This document shows, one piece after another, positions 16,900-33,616 of a stretch of DNA of 64,000 nt. This DNA is from Vesta saturnalis (lineage: Eukaryota > Arthropoda > Insecta > Coleoptera > Lampyridae), in the NCBI GenBank assembly GCA_036346205.1, contig JARFJB010001664.1, positions 62,001 to 126,000 on the forward strand, read 5' to 3'. Made by a program: the position numbers and the translations under genes. The notes beneath the pieces are model-generated. The model was not told the DNA's origin. It searched no databases and saw only the letters and a list, made by a program, of their open reading frames with translations. The stretch's first letter is position 1. The number at the start of each line of letters is the position of its first letter.

Positions 16900-18160
16900 G
16901 CTTTCGTGCGAGTTCCTCAATTATTTGGTCTTCTGAAATGGGTAGTTCCCTAGCATTTCTAGTCCATTGACTCTGCGCTGGGAGGTTGAATTTCTAGGAT
17001 AGGTCTTTAATCGTTTTAAAGTCGAAAAGGTGCTCTTCGTAGTTAATGTGGAGAATGGAAAAGTACAACATATTAATAATAATTTAAAAACTTTGGGTGC
17101 GCTTGTTGATTACAAAGTTCCAAATGTGTTAAAGCTTGACGATTATTCCTAATCTCTGGAACAGTGCTATTTAAATTTGTATGTCACATTTTAATTTCAA
17201 ACTTTAGAATAATTTTAGGTACGTCAGGTACATTCCTGTAATTTTTTTTATAATTAGTAAATCTTTCATTAAGTTGGTTAAAAAAAATCAATAAGTGGCA
17301 CGTAAATGGTAATCCTACAATAGTTCACGACTGATTTGGATTGCCCGAAACCGTCGGATTCGCTCGATTTTTTGTCGTGAAACCAAAATTTATAGCAATT
17401 ATAAAAAACAACAATAAAACGTCATGTATATCTATAGGAATAGGAATTTTAGCTCGATCCTGTGCTACTTGAACTTTTCTGGTTTAATCAATTAAACCTA
17501 TCACACTCTCTTGAAACACGCTTTGTATGTTGACTAAATTGTCATAAACAAATGTAAAAAAAAAACAAGAAATTAGAGAATTCTTTTACAAAATACCAGT
17601 AACCTCTATTGTATTTTCGGCAAATACGACTTTTTAACTACATTATTACACAAAAATGAAGCTACATACGTACAAGAAGAGAGTAGTTCCTTTATTTGCA
17701 GTAATAACAAGAATTTAAACTGGTGAACTCGTCTTATGAGCATGAGTTAATGCTTTCTTAAAAACACCTTAAACATCCACTTCCTTGGCTGTTTCCAGTT
17801 ATCCATTGTTACTTTAACCAAGACACGTAAAGTCTGTCCCCCAACACCTTCAATTGTAGCAAACAATACGCAGTATTTACAGAATGCACCTTCTGCTTTA
17901 GTGGACTAACAAAGCCAGTTAAGCTCCGTCAACCACTTATGTTCAAACCGCAGTTTCAGTTTTTTATTTTTAGACTTATCAATTAAACGGAACGGAGCGA
18001 TTCTGTAGTATTCACTTTTTCTGGAACGCATTTGCTTAGAAAATTTCAAATATTTCTCTGATTCCGTAAATACTGGCTCTGGACGCACTGATGGCAGTAT
18101 TGTCAATTCGAGAATTTTAGACATATCTAGATAAGGTCTACTTGTATTATTATTTACCAA
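16900..18160 (-). pseudogene. hAT-like transposase with TTF-type zinc finger, broken
   Basis: The minus-strand frame at 17906-18160 ends with HKWLTELNWLC. The next codons, past a stop, read GAFCKYCVLF followed by GGQTL. The WL-x-W and CKYC pattern is that of the TTF-type zinc finger of ZMYM1-like hAT transposases. Near 16900-17050 the same strand shows PISEDQIIEELARKP-like residues. Between these parts the frame is destroyed by stops and indels, and the dimerisation domain is not recognisable. Confidence 0.5.
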
Positions 18161-18522
18161 TAATACTAATATAAAGATGATTCACCTCCCTTATCCCCCC
18201 TTTTGGGTACGCCACTGGTGTCACTAACATTGATTAAAATAAATTAATTAGTGACATTTTATGATATTCTAAATATGAAATTAGTATCTGTCACGCTGAA
18301 GGTGATCATTTGGTGTAAAGAAGTTACTAATTTCTACAATTACGATTTAAGAGTCTAATGAAATATTTAATTCAATTTTATCGAATTAAATTTTTAAAAT
18401 ATAATACCAATTGATTGCTTTAATTTCCATTCAAACCTTTTTTTGTACATCTCTGGATGCACGTTTATTGGTAGCGCTGCATACTGAAGAATGTGCAAAG
18501 AATTTTAGAGCATATCATAAGC

Positions 18523-22870
<4,348 letters not shown>

Positions 22871-22904
22871 TTTCTCCTGCCCCAACTGAACTTTCTGCTT
22901 ATTG

Positions 22905-24900
22905 TCTTAATGTCTTCAGAATAAGTAAATGTTGTAATTGATCTGACTCAAAATAAACAATTCTCAGATCAATCATTTAGCCAAAATTTCAAAAGATTGA
23001 TTTTTAAACGGTGTAATCCTTTACGCAATTTCACACAAAGAAACAGTGAACTCTTATAAGATTGGTTCTCCTTTAAAACTTTAGATTAAGGAATCGCAAT
23101 TTAAACAAACGTAAAAAGAGATAAGTTAACTAATGGAACTGTATTGACCAATTTTTCAAAAATATTTACAGATTCTTCCGAGAAGCCACATATCAAAAAA
23201 CTAATCCTTATAAATTAAAGAACCTCAATCTTATAACCTAAGCATATAAAACCAGGTAATAGAGATTGATTATCTTTAATACTTTATTATTCTTACATAA
23301 ATAAAAATTCCGTAATCCTTTATTCGGTATAATTAGTCCAATTGGTTGAATCGTTGTAATTAATCCTTAATATATCCTAGTTTAAACACGACTTACGTGA
23401 AAAACAGAATGGGGCAATCTGATTTACTATATGCCCTTTCAAAAAATAAGTGTTAGTCACAGAACATATTTACTTCCACTTGAAGATTAAATTTTTAAAC
23501 GTTTCTAAGCGGACAATTTAGTTCTGTTAACAGCCGCACATGTACTTGCTTAAATCTGTAATATTAATGTCCAATGCTGTTTAACTTAATTCAAGAGTGC
23601 TTAAACACACCTTTATTTCGTTACATGAAGAACCACTTTGAGTTCCTTTCTATAGTGAAAGTCACACTGAGAATGCAGTGTGGAGTCTTATGGAGCACAC
23701 CGTTGCCAGTTGTCGTTATGCTAGGATCGGTTAAACTTCAGAGCCGACCCTGGCACAGCCATCGGACAATCGGCAACACAGTGTGCCGGTCTCCCATTAC
23801 AAATGCATTGCCTATGCCCCGCCACACTGCATTCTCGGTGTGACTTTCACTATAGATTGCAGCAGTACACACAATACCTTTTTTTTTAAGTTCGATGTTT
23901 GCTGTTTATTATAAATCTGATTCAAAACTTCTTAAATTTTGAAAAAAACTCATTATTATTTTTCTTTCAATTAAAAAATTAATCGTTTCCTTTGTCAATG
24001 GTTAAATACTTCATCCCCGAAATGGATTTTTGCAGTAAACTGACATGCACTGCGATACTAATTATTTAAAAATAAAGACCAGGACAGATCATTATGGTCT
24101 CGCAAAATACTCGTCATGGATTGTGACACTCCCTCCCTTATTCACGCCATCATATTTTCTAGCTCAAATCAAAAACAACCTACCCCAAACGAGCTTTCTA
24201 CTGAGCGTCTTTGTCGAGTGGAAAGTCTGAAAATTGCCGCTATCTTCAATTTCTTTACAAACATCCCCACAATTCTTCCAAACAACCATAATTCACATCC
24301 AAATTCAGTTCATATACTGTTCAGATCTATATTCAACCTTTTATGAAAGTTCACATATGGGTGAGTTTCCTTCCGCACAATTTATAAAATTCTAACACCA
24401 TTTGTCCTTGAACATGCATTAAATTTTTCCATTACGCAATGTTACGATATTTATACAAGCAAAAATATACATACATATTCTTTCTCTACACTTTAATACA
24501 ATATCAACATATCATAAATTCACTCATTCACACATTAACAAAAATGTTAACTTCGCATTCCTCAACGCATGGTGGCAAATTCCGTTAGCATTTAAGCATT
24601 ATCGTTTCAATAGGGGTGTTACCAAAACATTCCTTCTCAATCAAATTTAATACTTTCAACTTGAAAATTTTCATACAACATTTAAATATCGTTTTACATG
24701 AAATACAACACTTTACTAAAATACCAGTGGCGTAGCATTTATACTAATTTACATTTTGTACACTCAAAAATTTTTCTCGTGCATACTAACATTCATTTAC
24801 CATCCAAAATACATTCTGCTCACAACACAAGAGTGCACAGTAGAAGCAAATGTGGAAAATGCATCAAATCTTTACGCTTAATTCATTAAAAAAACATTAA
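22905..24900 (+). repeat. Dispersed repeat X, copy 1
   Basis: Aligns with 54690-56213 and 58841-60540. Shared landmarks include AAATGTTGTAAT[TC]GATCTGACT, GCAATTTCA[CT]ACAAAGAAA, the ACACAATACCTTTT stretch, and CTCAATAGGGGTGTT. It is more diverged than the other two are from each other and is interrupted by the MITE at 23653. No protein is recognisable. X may be a terminal or internal non-coding part of a large element, possibly a Polinton, because the other copies touch Polinton genes; this is not proven. Confidence 0.75.
23653..23852. mobile_element. 200-bp MITE with 32-bp TIRs and TA target duplication
   Basis: The ends TAGTGAAAGTCACAC... form an inverted repeat of 32 bp with one mismatch (34 bp if the flanking TA is counted), flanked by TA at 23651-23652 and 23853-23854. 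The homologous position in repeat X copy 2 (around 55717) is uninterrupted, which gives an empty site. The interior is GC-richer than its surroundings. An 89-codon frame crossing the element is accidental. The TA duplication suggests mobilisation by a Tc1/mariner-type transposase. Confidence 0.9.
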
Positions 24901-26048
24901 TTGTGTAAAGAAAGTGAATTAACACACATTTATCTTATAATTAAATCTTTTTCTGTAAGCAACCTGATTCGAAAGTTTTAACACCCGCCATTACAAGTGT
25001 TGATTTAGATAATTATAAGTCACACCGTAGATTTAAAAGTTTAGTGTCACTTAGATGTTTACTTCTGTATAATTGGTTTTTGTGAAATGCCCTTAAAAGT
25101 GAAACCGTTAATACTCCTTGTATAGTGCGAAACACATTATTTTTTTGAGATATTCAAAGAGATCTTGTATTATTAGCTTGAAGATTGAATAACTGCCTCT
25201 ACAAATTTGTCATCCCCATAAAAACCGACATTATAGCGGATAATCTCCGTAGAGAGTGTATTGTTATATTTGAGAGGCTCAATTTTCAAACTTTTTATTG
25301 TGCTAAACGTCACTCATAAAAATATAATGTAGTTTATAGCAAAGATTATTTACTTTACGGGCACGTCCGGTGTAAAAAAACTGCTTCCAACAGGTTGATC
25401 CACCATCTCACTCATAAATAACCATAGATTATGAAAAATGTCTTAAAATACATATAAAAAAATTATTTATAAATAAATAAAATTCCGTTTATTTGAGTGT
25501 GAACATTTTATTAACCCTTAAAATATTCTGTGCAGGGCATACAATGCCATTTACAGTCTATTTACTACCATTTCTGCGGTGCCGGGATACCTACTGATAA
25601 AAGGAAAATTTGCTATAAACATTTTTTATATCTTTACCAATATTCCGGTTCAGCCTTATCAAAAATAGACTTTCTTATTCGCGATTTTCTTGTTTACAAA
25701 ACTTAACTAAAGAATTGATTTCTTTGTTATTAAATCCGTTTACATATTTTGGTTGACGTTATTCCACTTTCCTAATTGATTTATACTTTTAGATAAAAAA
25801 TAGATATGTTTGTGATACTCTACACGAAGAGTAATATTGAAAGCTTTTAAAAATCTTCGCGTAAGTTATTTGCTTTTAATATGTATTATTTACAAGATGT
25901 CATTCAACATAGTCGTACCAATCAACCAATTAATTATGTCTAACATTCCTCCATTTTAATTTTGGCTTTGAAGTATATTATTTCATACACTGCTATGTAA
26001 ATATCTCACTTTTTTTAACCTTCAAGCCTCATACGTTGTTGTATACTC
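24901..26048. other. Gene-free AT-rich stretch
   Basis: No recognisable protein, inverted repeats or tandem repeats were seen. Confidence 0.45.
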
Positions 26049-26270
26049 TTAAGGTCGGTTTATGCACATCCGTGCCGCGCCGTGCAGTGTCCATTCCGTG
26101 TCGCAACCGTGTTTCGTAAAAAAATTTAAAGGACATAAATGTGTGAGGTTTATACAACAGCGCTTCCCAGATGGGACAAAAATTACTCAACGATATTTTC
26201 ACTCCGGTCACTTCCGATACTGGACTTGGATGACAAGTAGTGTTAACAGTCATCATCAACCAAATGTATC

Positions 26271-26405
26271 ACGGATGACGAAAAGTTAATTGCAGCGATT
26301 CGTAAATATCCGGTAATTTACGACACATCAAATGAAAAATATATGGACAACAAATGTAAATTGCAAATATGAAAAGAAATAGGAGAGGAAATACAACAAA
26401 CTGGT
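26271..26405 (+). pseudogene. MADF-domain protein fragment
   Basis: The frame reads DDEKLIAAIRKYPVIYDTS and then YMDNKCKLQI, a stop, KEIGEEIQQ. This is the LI-x2-I-x3-P-x-IYD start of the MADF (Myb/SANT-like) DNA-binding domain. A TGA replaces the Trp expected before KEI. PIF/Harbinger elements commonly carry a Myb-like partner gene of this type, which fits the surrounding TIRs. Only about 45 codons remain. Confidence 0.6.
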
Positions 26406-26861
26406 GAGTAAATACTTTTTATGTACTGATAAGAACATAAGCATACATCTATATTTTCCAGTCTAATAATAATCAATAATTTTATGCCGAACTCATTAAT
26501 TTATTAACTGGCTTTGTGGGAAAAAAAGGTTTTAAAATATATTTCGAGTTTGAAAAGCCTCGTGAGGTGCATTTCCACCTTGCAATGCAATATTTTATAA
26601 TGCAGAATTTAATGTGGAACTGGAAGGTGTCGCGTAGCTGGTATTGGGTACCGATCATTCTTTTTATAAAATAATACAATACGCATGTTGCCAATATAAT
26701 ATAATTTACCTTTGCGGGTTGTGCTTGCATTCTTCTATTGTAAATGCTAAACCTTTGTGATAATATCCCTAAGGTATATTCAATAATTCTACGTGCTCAA
26801 CACAAGAGATAGTTGAACTTCTTGTTCGCAAGATTATCCATCTAGTTTCCATAATACATAC

Positions 26862-26864
<3 letters not shown>

Positions 26865-26945
<81 letters not shown>
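26865..26945. repeat. (TA)n microsatellite inside the Harbinger-like element
   Basis: About 81 bp of TA in the interior of the element, not at its ends. Confidence 0.97.
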
Positions 26946-26948
<3 letters not shown>

Positions 26949-27733
26949 CGAGACAAGATAGCCAAAGTTGGAAGGTGTACATCCAATTGACGCTTTTTTT
27001 CTGTACTGCTGCCACTGTTAAGTCGTTTTCGCCATACCACCAGAAAAGGTTATTTACTGTATTGGAGGAATTGGTGTTAGAGCGGCTCAACCAGCATCTA
27101 TTATGTGTAGCATTTTGGTGGACACAACACCAATATCAACACCGTCACTCGTTGGGACCTCGTCAGGTTCTACACATACGCTCCAGCCATATCAGACTAA
27201 CGACCAAAGTTATTTCCACAACTTTGCTTCAACTACAACATTAAAATAAAACTGTAGCTTACGAACTAACCTTAAGTATACAGTTAACCGCTTTCGAGAC
27301 GAGATCTTTGTTTTCTAAAACGTATGTTGTTTCTCAATACCATCTCTGACTTTATTTAGTAAAACATTGAAGGAGAACTGCAACATCGTGAAGTATTCGT
27401 GAAATTTCGTTTTATCATCAATTAACTCCTGATGTATCCTGAATTCTCCGTCGTTGTGTCGTTTTCTTCACGCAGGATGAACACTCAACTTTCTTTTACT
27501 TCATATTTTTGATCCAGCTTCGCCTTTTCATCCAGCAATAGTGCCAATACGACGAGGTCTTCTATGGAAACCATTCTATTCTTTCAGGGTACGGTTCGTC
27601 ACTGAACAGATTTCTGGACGGAACACTGCCACATACCAGTAATTTATAAATATACAACCAATACGCCTTGCCCGACACTGACACGGAATGGACACCGCAC
27701 GGCACGGCTCGGATGCGTATAAGTAGACCTTTA

Positions 27734-29636
27734 AGAGACTCTATATATCAATTTTTCCATTAGAAAGCACGTTCTTGAATTGTTTTAACCATCATATCAA
27801 GCGACAAAAATACAGACTATGTATTTCATTTTGATTAACGTACACTTCCTTTCAAAAGCTACGTACACTTTCAAAATCATTTAACAACGATTTTTCAAAA
27901 TTTTAGCTGTGTGGATGGGTAATTTTGAGATTAGGTTAAAAATGATATTGACAGAATTAACAAAATTATGACCTGTTCCTCAGGACACAAATTATACTTC
28001 TTACATGATAATTATAGATGACTTTACAAATTTTGCAGAAATTAGTGATTGTTATAGAAGGTAAGAGAAATTTAGTGTTGCTGCATTTTGACTTTCTAAA
28101 ATTTTAAATGTCATAGTTGATTAGCTACAACCCTGATTTAACACAACAAAAATGGGTGTACGCAAAACTTTTGAAAGCAAGGGTACATTAATTTGTTGAT
28201 TGGTTAAATTACTGCGTGCACAATGTGAAGTTAACGTTATGCTTTTAAGTGACCATACGTCCCGTTTTGAACGGACTGTCCCGTTTCCTGAAAATTGTAA
28301 ACAGCCACAGTTGACCGGCGCGAAAGGTTATAAATTACTTACAAATTTTGGCGGCCATCTTACGATCTGAGAATGAAACGAACGAGAAATGGAACGGATC
28401 GGCCCACAGCAGGTGTGTTAGCGCGGGAGGAAGTATTGTAATGAACGGATTATCGTAAGTGTGTCGCGATCGCCCCACTGTTTTGTTGTTTTTTGCACCT
28501 TGAAGTGCAACAAAAAGATTTTCTTTGGACAGTGTATTCTGTATATTACAATAAAATGCCAAAATAATAAAACAAAAAATTAATCATCTGATGTGATATG
28601 TGACAAGTGTCGTACTGAATTTAGTGTTTGTTATGGCGGTAACAGTGACGTTGAACTAGACTTAGAGTAAAACATAAATCTGTTGGTTTAACCGTTCGTT
28701 CGAGTTCTTGGATGTTAGTTTTTTCAGGAAATCTGACCCACCTACGTCTAAGTATTGGAAAAGGCTGCTGCAGAAGGCTTCTCACACGATGCTTCTCACA
28801 CGGTACAGGAAAATCACAGTTTTCGATCAAATGACAGTGGATCGAAATTAATACATTATTGTTGTGAACCAAAATTCAGTTAGGTGTGCACGAAAATTGA
28901 ATGTATTAGAGCGTACGTCGACAAAAAAATCACCTAAACAGAACAAAATTGTGCGGAAATTCGAACCAACGCGCCCCAAAGATGTTAATCTATTGATATT
29001 TCCCGTTTTGGTGCGGTTTTTCTTACGTACGAGGGAATCCAAGCAAAAATTTTATATATCCAAGACCAACCAGGATTAACATCAGGCATCATTATAAATT
29101 ATTAGGGCAAAACTTTATCAGAAGAAAACATAAGAGAGACAGTCTAGTATTCAAGTATTCGTCAAGCTGGTTAACGATCGGAGGTCAAAATATCTCGGAA
29201 ATTGAAACTGCAAGTGAAATCAATAAACTAAAAGAAAATTTGTATCACAAAGAGATAGCTCATTTTCTTACACATGCAGTCCGTGGTGTATTGGTGAAAG
29301 CGAAAATATCTGGTGTAGAACACACGTCTATCCAACCTACATACGGGTAATTGAAACAAATGAAACAATTTTACAATAATACTTTAGGATAATTATGTAA
29401 CCTCTTTTAATGCGGTCATCAAGAAAATAGGCAACATTGTACAAACAAAACAATAATCTATGTCAGATGGACGTTTAAAATTTCATGTCAGATAGAGGTC
29501 AATGAACATCTAGATCCTAACTTGAACAAAATTTTCAGCACCAACAGAAATGAAATGAAGCTTAAATACAACATTCAAGAACGAATATTTTATGGTTAGG
29601 GAGTTATCGTGGACACTAACCTACATACAAACATAT
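27734..29636. other. No recognised gene; one unassigned open frame
   Basis: Mostly AT-rich. A plus-strand frame without a clear ATG is open from about 29046 to 29351 (about 100 codons, containing SSSWLTIGGQNISEIETASE and FLTHAVRGVLVKAKIS); it looks more protein-like than its surroundings, but I do not recognise the family. ACGTCCCGTTTTGAACGG near 28260 resembles hAT-type terminal sequence, but no partner end was found. Confidence 0.3.
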
Positions 29637-29780
29637 ATACACGGGCCGGCACGTACAAAACATGCACGCGCGCAAGCACGCACGCACGCACAACACACGG
29701 CCATACGGCCGCACGGCCACGCGCTCGCACACCCCACATCCACACACCCACACCCAGACTCACATACACACACAGACGCA

Positions 29781-29812
<32 letters not shown>

Positions 29813-30125
29813 CCAAATACACCACCACACACACACACACACACACAGCACACGCACACGCACACGCACACGCACACGACACGCTCGCGCACACGCACAC
29901 GCACACGCACACGCACACGCACACCACACGCACCGACACGCACACGCACACGCACACGACACACACAGACGCACATGCACACGACACGCACACGCACACG
30001 TACACACGCATGCACACGCGCACGCACCACCCGCTCACACAAACACGCACACGCACACGTACACGCACACGCACACGCACACCCACATACACGATCACGC
30101 ACACGCACCCAGACGCACACATCAT
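29637..30125. repeat. CA/CG-rich minisatellite
   Basis: About 490 bp of irregular CACACG/CACGCA units, markedly GC-richer than anything around it. All six frames stay open because of the repeat, giving false His/Thr/Arg- or Cys/Val-rich proteins of 128-187 codons. The alternating purine-pyrimidine sequence could adopt left-handed DNA. Confidence 0.95.
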
Positions 30126-30425
30126 GCCCGATCTTGTACAAACTTTGTAAGATGATTTAATAGTTCGATTTAGCGACAGTGAAATGGAAGTCAATTACAT
30201 AACCTTCTATACCTACATATGTATATGTAGGTTGGAAGGTAAAATGCAACTACACAGATACTAACGTGAACTTAGTTAGAACTAAGGCCATATAATATTA
30301 TAGGATCAACTGAGTCAGATGTTCAAAGAGTGCTAGACATCTTGATTGAAAAGGACATATAGATTGTAATAAAGGAACGCGTACTTAAATTTTATATTCC
30401 AATTGTCAAAATTGTCATTCTCCAT

Positions 30426-30429
<4 letters not shown>

Positions 30430-30507
<78 letters not shown>
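30430..30507. repeat. (TA)n microsatellite
   Basis: About 78 bp of TA. An ACAGGGTAGATCATAAAAGC mariner-like end lies 120 bp to the right. The flanks 30126-30429 and 30508-31009 hold no gene; a 24-bp tandem repeat (ATTCAAAGAAAACCTATAAAGTC-like) occurs at about 30953-31000. Confidence 0.95.
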
Positions 30508-30509
<2 letters not shown>

Positions 30510-31009
30510 TGCATTAGTGTGACAAAGTTCCATATCTCCATTATTTAAAGAAATACAAACAAAAATTAAATACAAGAGTTGTAAGATATGTTCTGGTGCA
30601 TATTCCAAAAATATTTTTAATTATACAGGGTAGATCATAAAAGCTTAGAAGTAATTTAAAATTTTTTTAATAGAAAACCCTATATATTATTAAATATTTA
30701 GATTCTACAAACAATTTTAGACACATTTTATGTATAATGTCCTATACCTAAGTCTAACTGTTTTTGACAAATTTCAAATTGTTTGTCAAAATGACGTTTG
30801 CAGGCCAAAATATAGGTAGAAATCTTTTCTAAATGAAGCCTTTATCGATTAGTTATGATTGGTTTCCTTGGAAATGGGGACCTACTCTAATGTATGTATT
30901 GATATTTTTGTAATACATTCATACAGGATGATCAAAATGCACAATAAAAGTAGATTCAAAGAAAACCTATAAAGTCATTCAAAGAAAACCTATAAAGTCA
31001 TTTTTCTTA

Positions 31010-31258
31010 AAGGAAACCCCTATTTTCTAAATTCTATCTTATTTAGCATTGAAAATAAGGGTAACTTTGTATAAGAGTGTATATTCCAAAAATTGTAGTT
31101 TTGGAAATAATGACAATTTAACATTTTTTATTGTAAAAAGGCTATACGGCTTTCAAGTTTTGTTGTTGAGATTGGGACAAGTGTGTATAAGGCACTTTCG
31201 ACTTAGAACTGTCCAAAGAATACACTCTTAAGGCGTGGCCATCGAGTCACGGGACACC
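31010..31258. repeat. Duplicated segment (pairs with 33310-33545)
   Basis: Shares CTATACGGCTTTCAAGTTTT and AGAACTGTCCAAAGAATACA with 33310-33545. Both copies end at a (TA)n tract. No protein recognised. Confidence 0.85.
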
Positions 31259-31259
31259 G

Positions 31260-31964
<705 letters not shown>

Positions 31965-32012
<48 letters not shown>

Positions 32013-32013
32013 T
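31965..32013. repeat. (TA)n microsatellite
   Basis: About 49 bp of TA between the truncated 5' side of the PLE fragment and a LINE RT fragment. Confidence 0.95.
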
Positions 32014-32450
32014 GAACAATAACAAAAGGACTGAGGCGAGGGGATCACTCAGCTCACTATTATTTAAGCTCATAATCAATCAAATAATCGAAGACATGAA
32101 AGTAAAAGAAGGTTATAACATGGGAGACATTGTACGTTACGCTGACGATGCAGCCTTAGTTGCTGATCGCGAACACCAACTACAAATACTACTACTCCAA
32201 TTCTCACAAAGTGCTGTCAAGCTTGAGTTAAACATATCGACAAACAAAACTAAATCCATAGCAATTAGCAATGAACCAACACGCTGTATACTCGAAATAC
32301 AAGGGAGGGTAATAGAACAAGTATCATCATTTATGTACTTAGAAATACAAATAACGAGTAACAAACCACTAGCAATGGAGGTTAAAGATCAAGTGAACAA
32401 AGCATCTAGGTTGTGACAACGCTCGCTTTGCAAACAAAATTTTTTGTAAT
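32014..32450 (+). pseudogene. Non-LTR retrotransposon RT fragment
   Basis: The frame at 32012-32416 shows SLLFKLIINQIIEDMK, then IVRYADDAALVADREHQL (the YADD catalytic box), KTKSIAISNEPTR and SSFMYLEIQITS. This is the palm-thumb part of a non-LTR reverse transcriptase. The N-terminal RT motifs, endonuclease and 3' end are absent, so it is a 5'- and 3'-truncated piece. The clade is not assigned. A second, more damaged copy is at 37000-37440. Confidence 0.8.
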
Positions 32451-32682
32451 CGTTTAAATAAATTTAGAAAAAAAAATGTATTTAGGAATCTTTGTTTACC
32501 TCTGTCAAAGGAAACAAAACAGTTTTCATATTTAGTTATATACCACATTTTTACATTCCCGTATACCTTACGTATAGCGTATACAGTGAAGGTACAACCC
32601 AGAACAAATTCAACCTCGAGATTTTGACGGATCTTAACGTTTTGGAGGCTTTTGGAACCATTTTTGCCATTTTTGGAATGCC

Positions 32683-32790
32683 GTCTGTGTGTGAGTGCGT
32701 GTGTTTGTGTTCGTACGTGCCTGCGTGCGTGTGTGCGTGCGTGTGTTCGTGCGTGTGTGTAGGTGTGCGTGTACGTGTGCGTGTGCGTGT
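32683..32790. repeat. GT-rich simple repeat
   Basis: Irregular GTGTGC/GTGCGT units. The equivalent position in the second copy (37650-37745) has lost single bases throughout, for example GTGCGTGTG has become GTGCTGTG. Confidence 0.85.
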
Positions 32791-32879
32791 TATTAAATTG
32801 ATGATCTTAGCTGTAGGCAGTGCTTAAAAGAAATGAAAGGACATAAAGTGTAATTTCACTTTGAAAAAAATTACAAAAT

Positions 32880-32967
32880 CGTGGGTTTGAGATTTGGCTC
32901 GCTTTCAGCGGCAAAACGTGTGGTAAAAGATTTAGGAGGAATGAAACACATTAAGGTTCCTAGAGTA
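32880..32967 (+). pseudogene. Polinton pVI-like gene, 5' fragment
   Basis: About 88 bp identical or nearly so to 37830-37925, the start of the hydrophobic Polinton protein. It breaks off after CCTAGAGTATTT, where a (AAT)n run begins, so this copy of the element is cut at the site of a later insertion or junction. Confidence 0.8.
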
Positions 32968-33232
32968 TTTCTTAATAATAATAATAATAATAATGTTTAT
33001 TACTCTACAGGTACAAGAACCCAATTACAGAGTAATCATTAAAGAAAATACATATCAGATACAAAATGAAATGAAAGTAACATTGTATAATAAAATTTTA
33101 AACTTAATTAGTTACACACTATTATTTACCTAATATCGAATATAATAGGCATCAATATTTTTTGAACTGCAATATATTTAGACCAAACAAATCTACCTCG
33201 GTAGGCAATTTTTTATAAGGTTACATTTTAAA
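32968..33232 (-). mobile_element. Probable 3' end of a LINE ending in (ATT)n
   Basis: Read on the minus strand, the segment ends AATAAAC followed by seven ATT units, as in 3' ends of I/Jockey-type LINEs with short-unit tails. No coding sequence remains. Classification rests only on this tail. Confidence 0.35.
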
Positions 33233-33252
33233 GGGGGGGGGGGGGGGGGGGG

Positions 33253-33308
<56 letters not shown>
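33233..33308. repeat. Poly-G then poly-T homopolymer junction
   Basis: A run of about 22 G is followed directly by about 54 T. Such a double homopolymer is rare in natural AT-rich DNA and may be a sequencing or scaffolding artefact. It separates non-homologous segments. Confidence 0.9.
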
Positions 33309-33309
<1 letters not shown>

Positions 33310-33543
33310 GAAACCCTATTTTTAATTCTATCTTATTTAGCATTAAAAATAAGGGTGACTTTTATAAGAGTGTATATTCCAAAATTGTAGTTTTGAAATA
33401 ATGAAATTTAACATTTTTTATTGTAAAAGGCTATACGGCTTTCAAGTTTTGTTGTTGAGATTGGGAAAAGTGTTATAAGGCACTTTCGACTTAGAACTGT
33501 CCAAAGAATACACTCTTAAGGTGTGGCATCAGTCGGGGCACCC

Positions 33544-33545
<2 letters not shown>
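33310..33545. repeat. Duplicated segment, second copy, deletion-rich
   Basis: Second copy of 31010-31258 with small losses (GGGACAAGTGTGTATAAGG has become GGGAAAAGTGTTATAAGG). It ends at (TA)n like the first copy. Confidence 0.85.

Positions 33546-33612
<67 letters not shown>
33546..33612. repeat. (TA)n microsatellite at the 5' side of a PLE
   Basis: About 67 bp of TA directly followed by a 5'-truncated plus-strand PLE. Confidence 0.97.

Positions 33613-33616
<4 letters not shown>

Larger units (their letters stand above)
26052..27730 (+). mobile_element. PIF/Harbinger-like element (1.68 kb, decayed)
   Basis: TIRs of about 52 bp begin AGGTCGGTTTATGC on the left and AGGTCTACTTATACGC on the right (reverse complement), sharing GTGTCCATTCCGTGTC. 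The flanking TTA at 26049-26051 and 27731-27733 is the target duplication typical of Harbinger. The interior keeps a MADF-domain fragment (26271) and a (TA)n tract (26865). No DDE nuclease was recognised, so this is probably a deleted copy. Confidence 0.82.

Noticed and set aside
23574..23843. 89-codon ORF
   Set aside because: It runs through the MITE and its inverted repeats; no family resemblance.
29592..30194. Five long ORFs (128-187 codons) on both strands, the longest in the first half of the window
   Set aside because: All six frames stay open because the CA/CG repeat lacks stop codons; His/Thr and Cys/Val runs only.
32137..32364. Minus-strand 75-codon ORF
   Set aside because: Antisense shadow of the YADD-box RT fragment on the plus strand.
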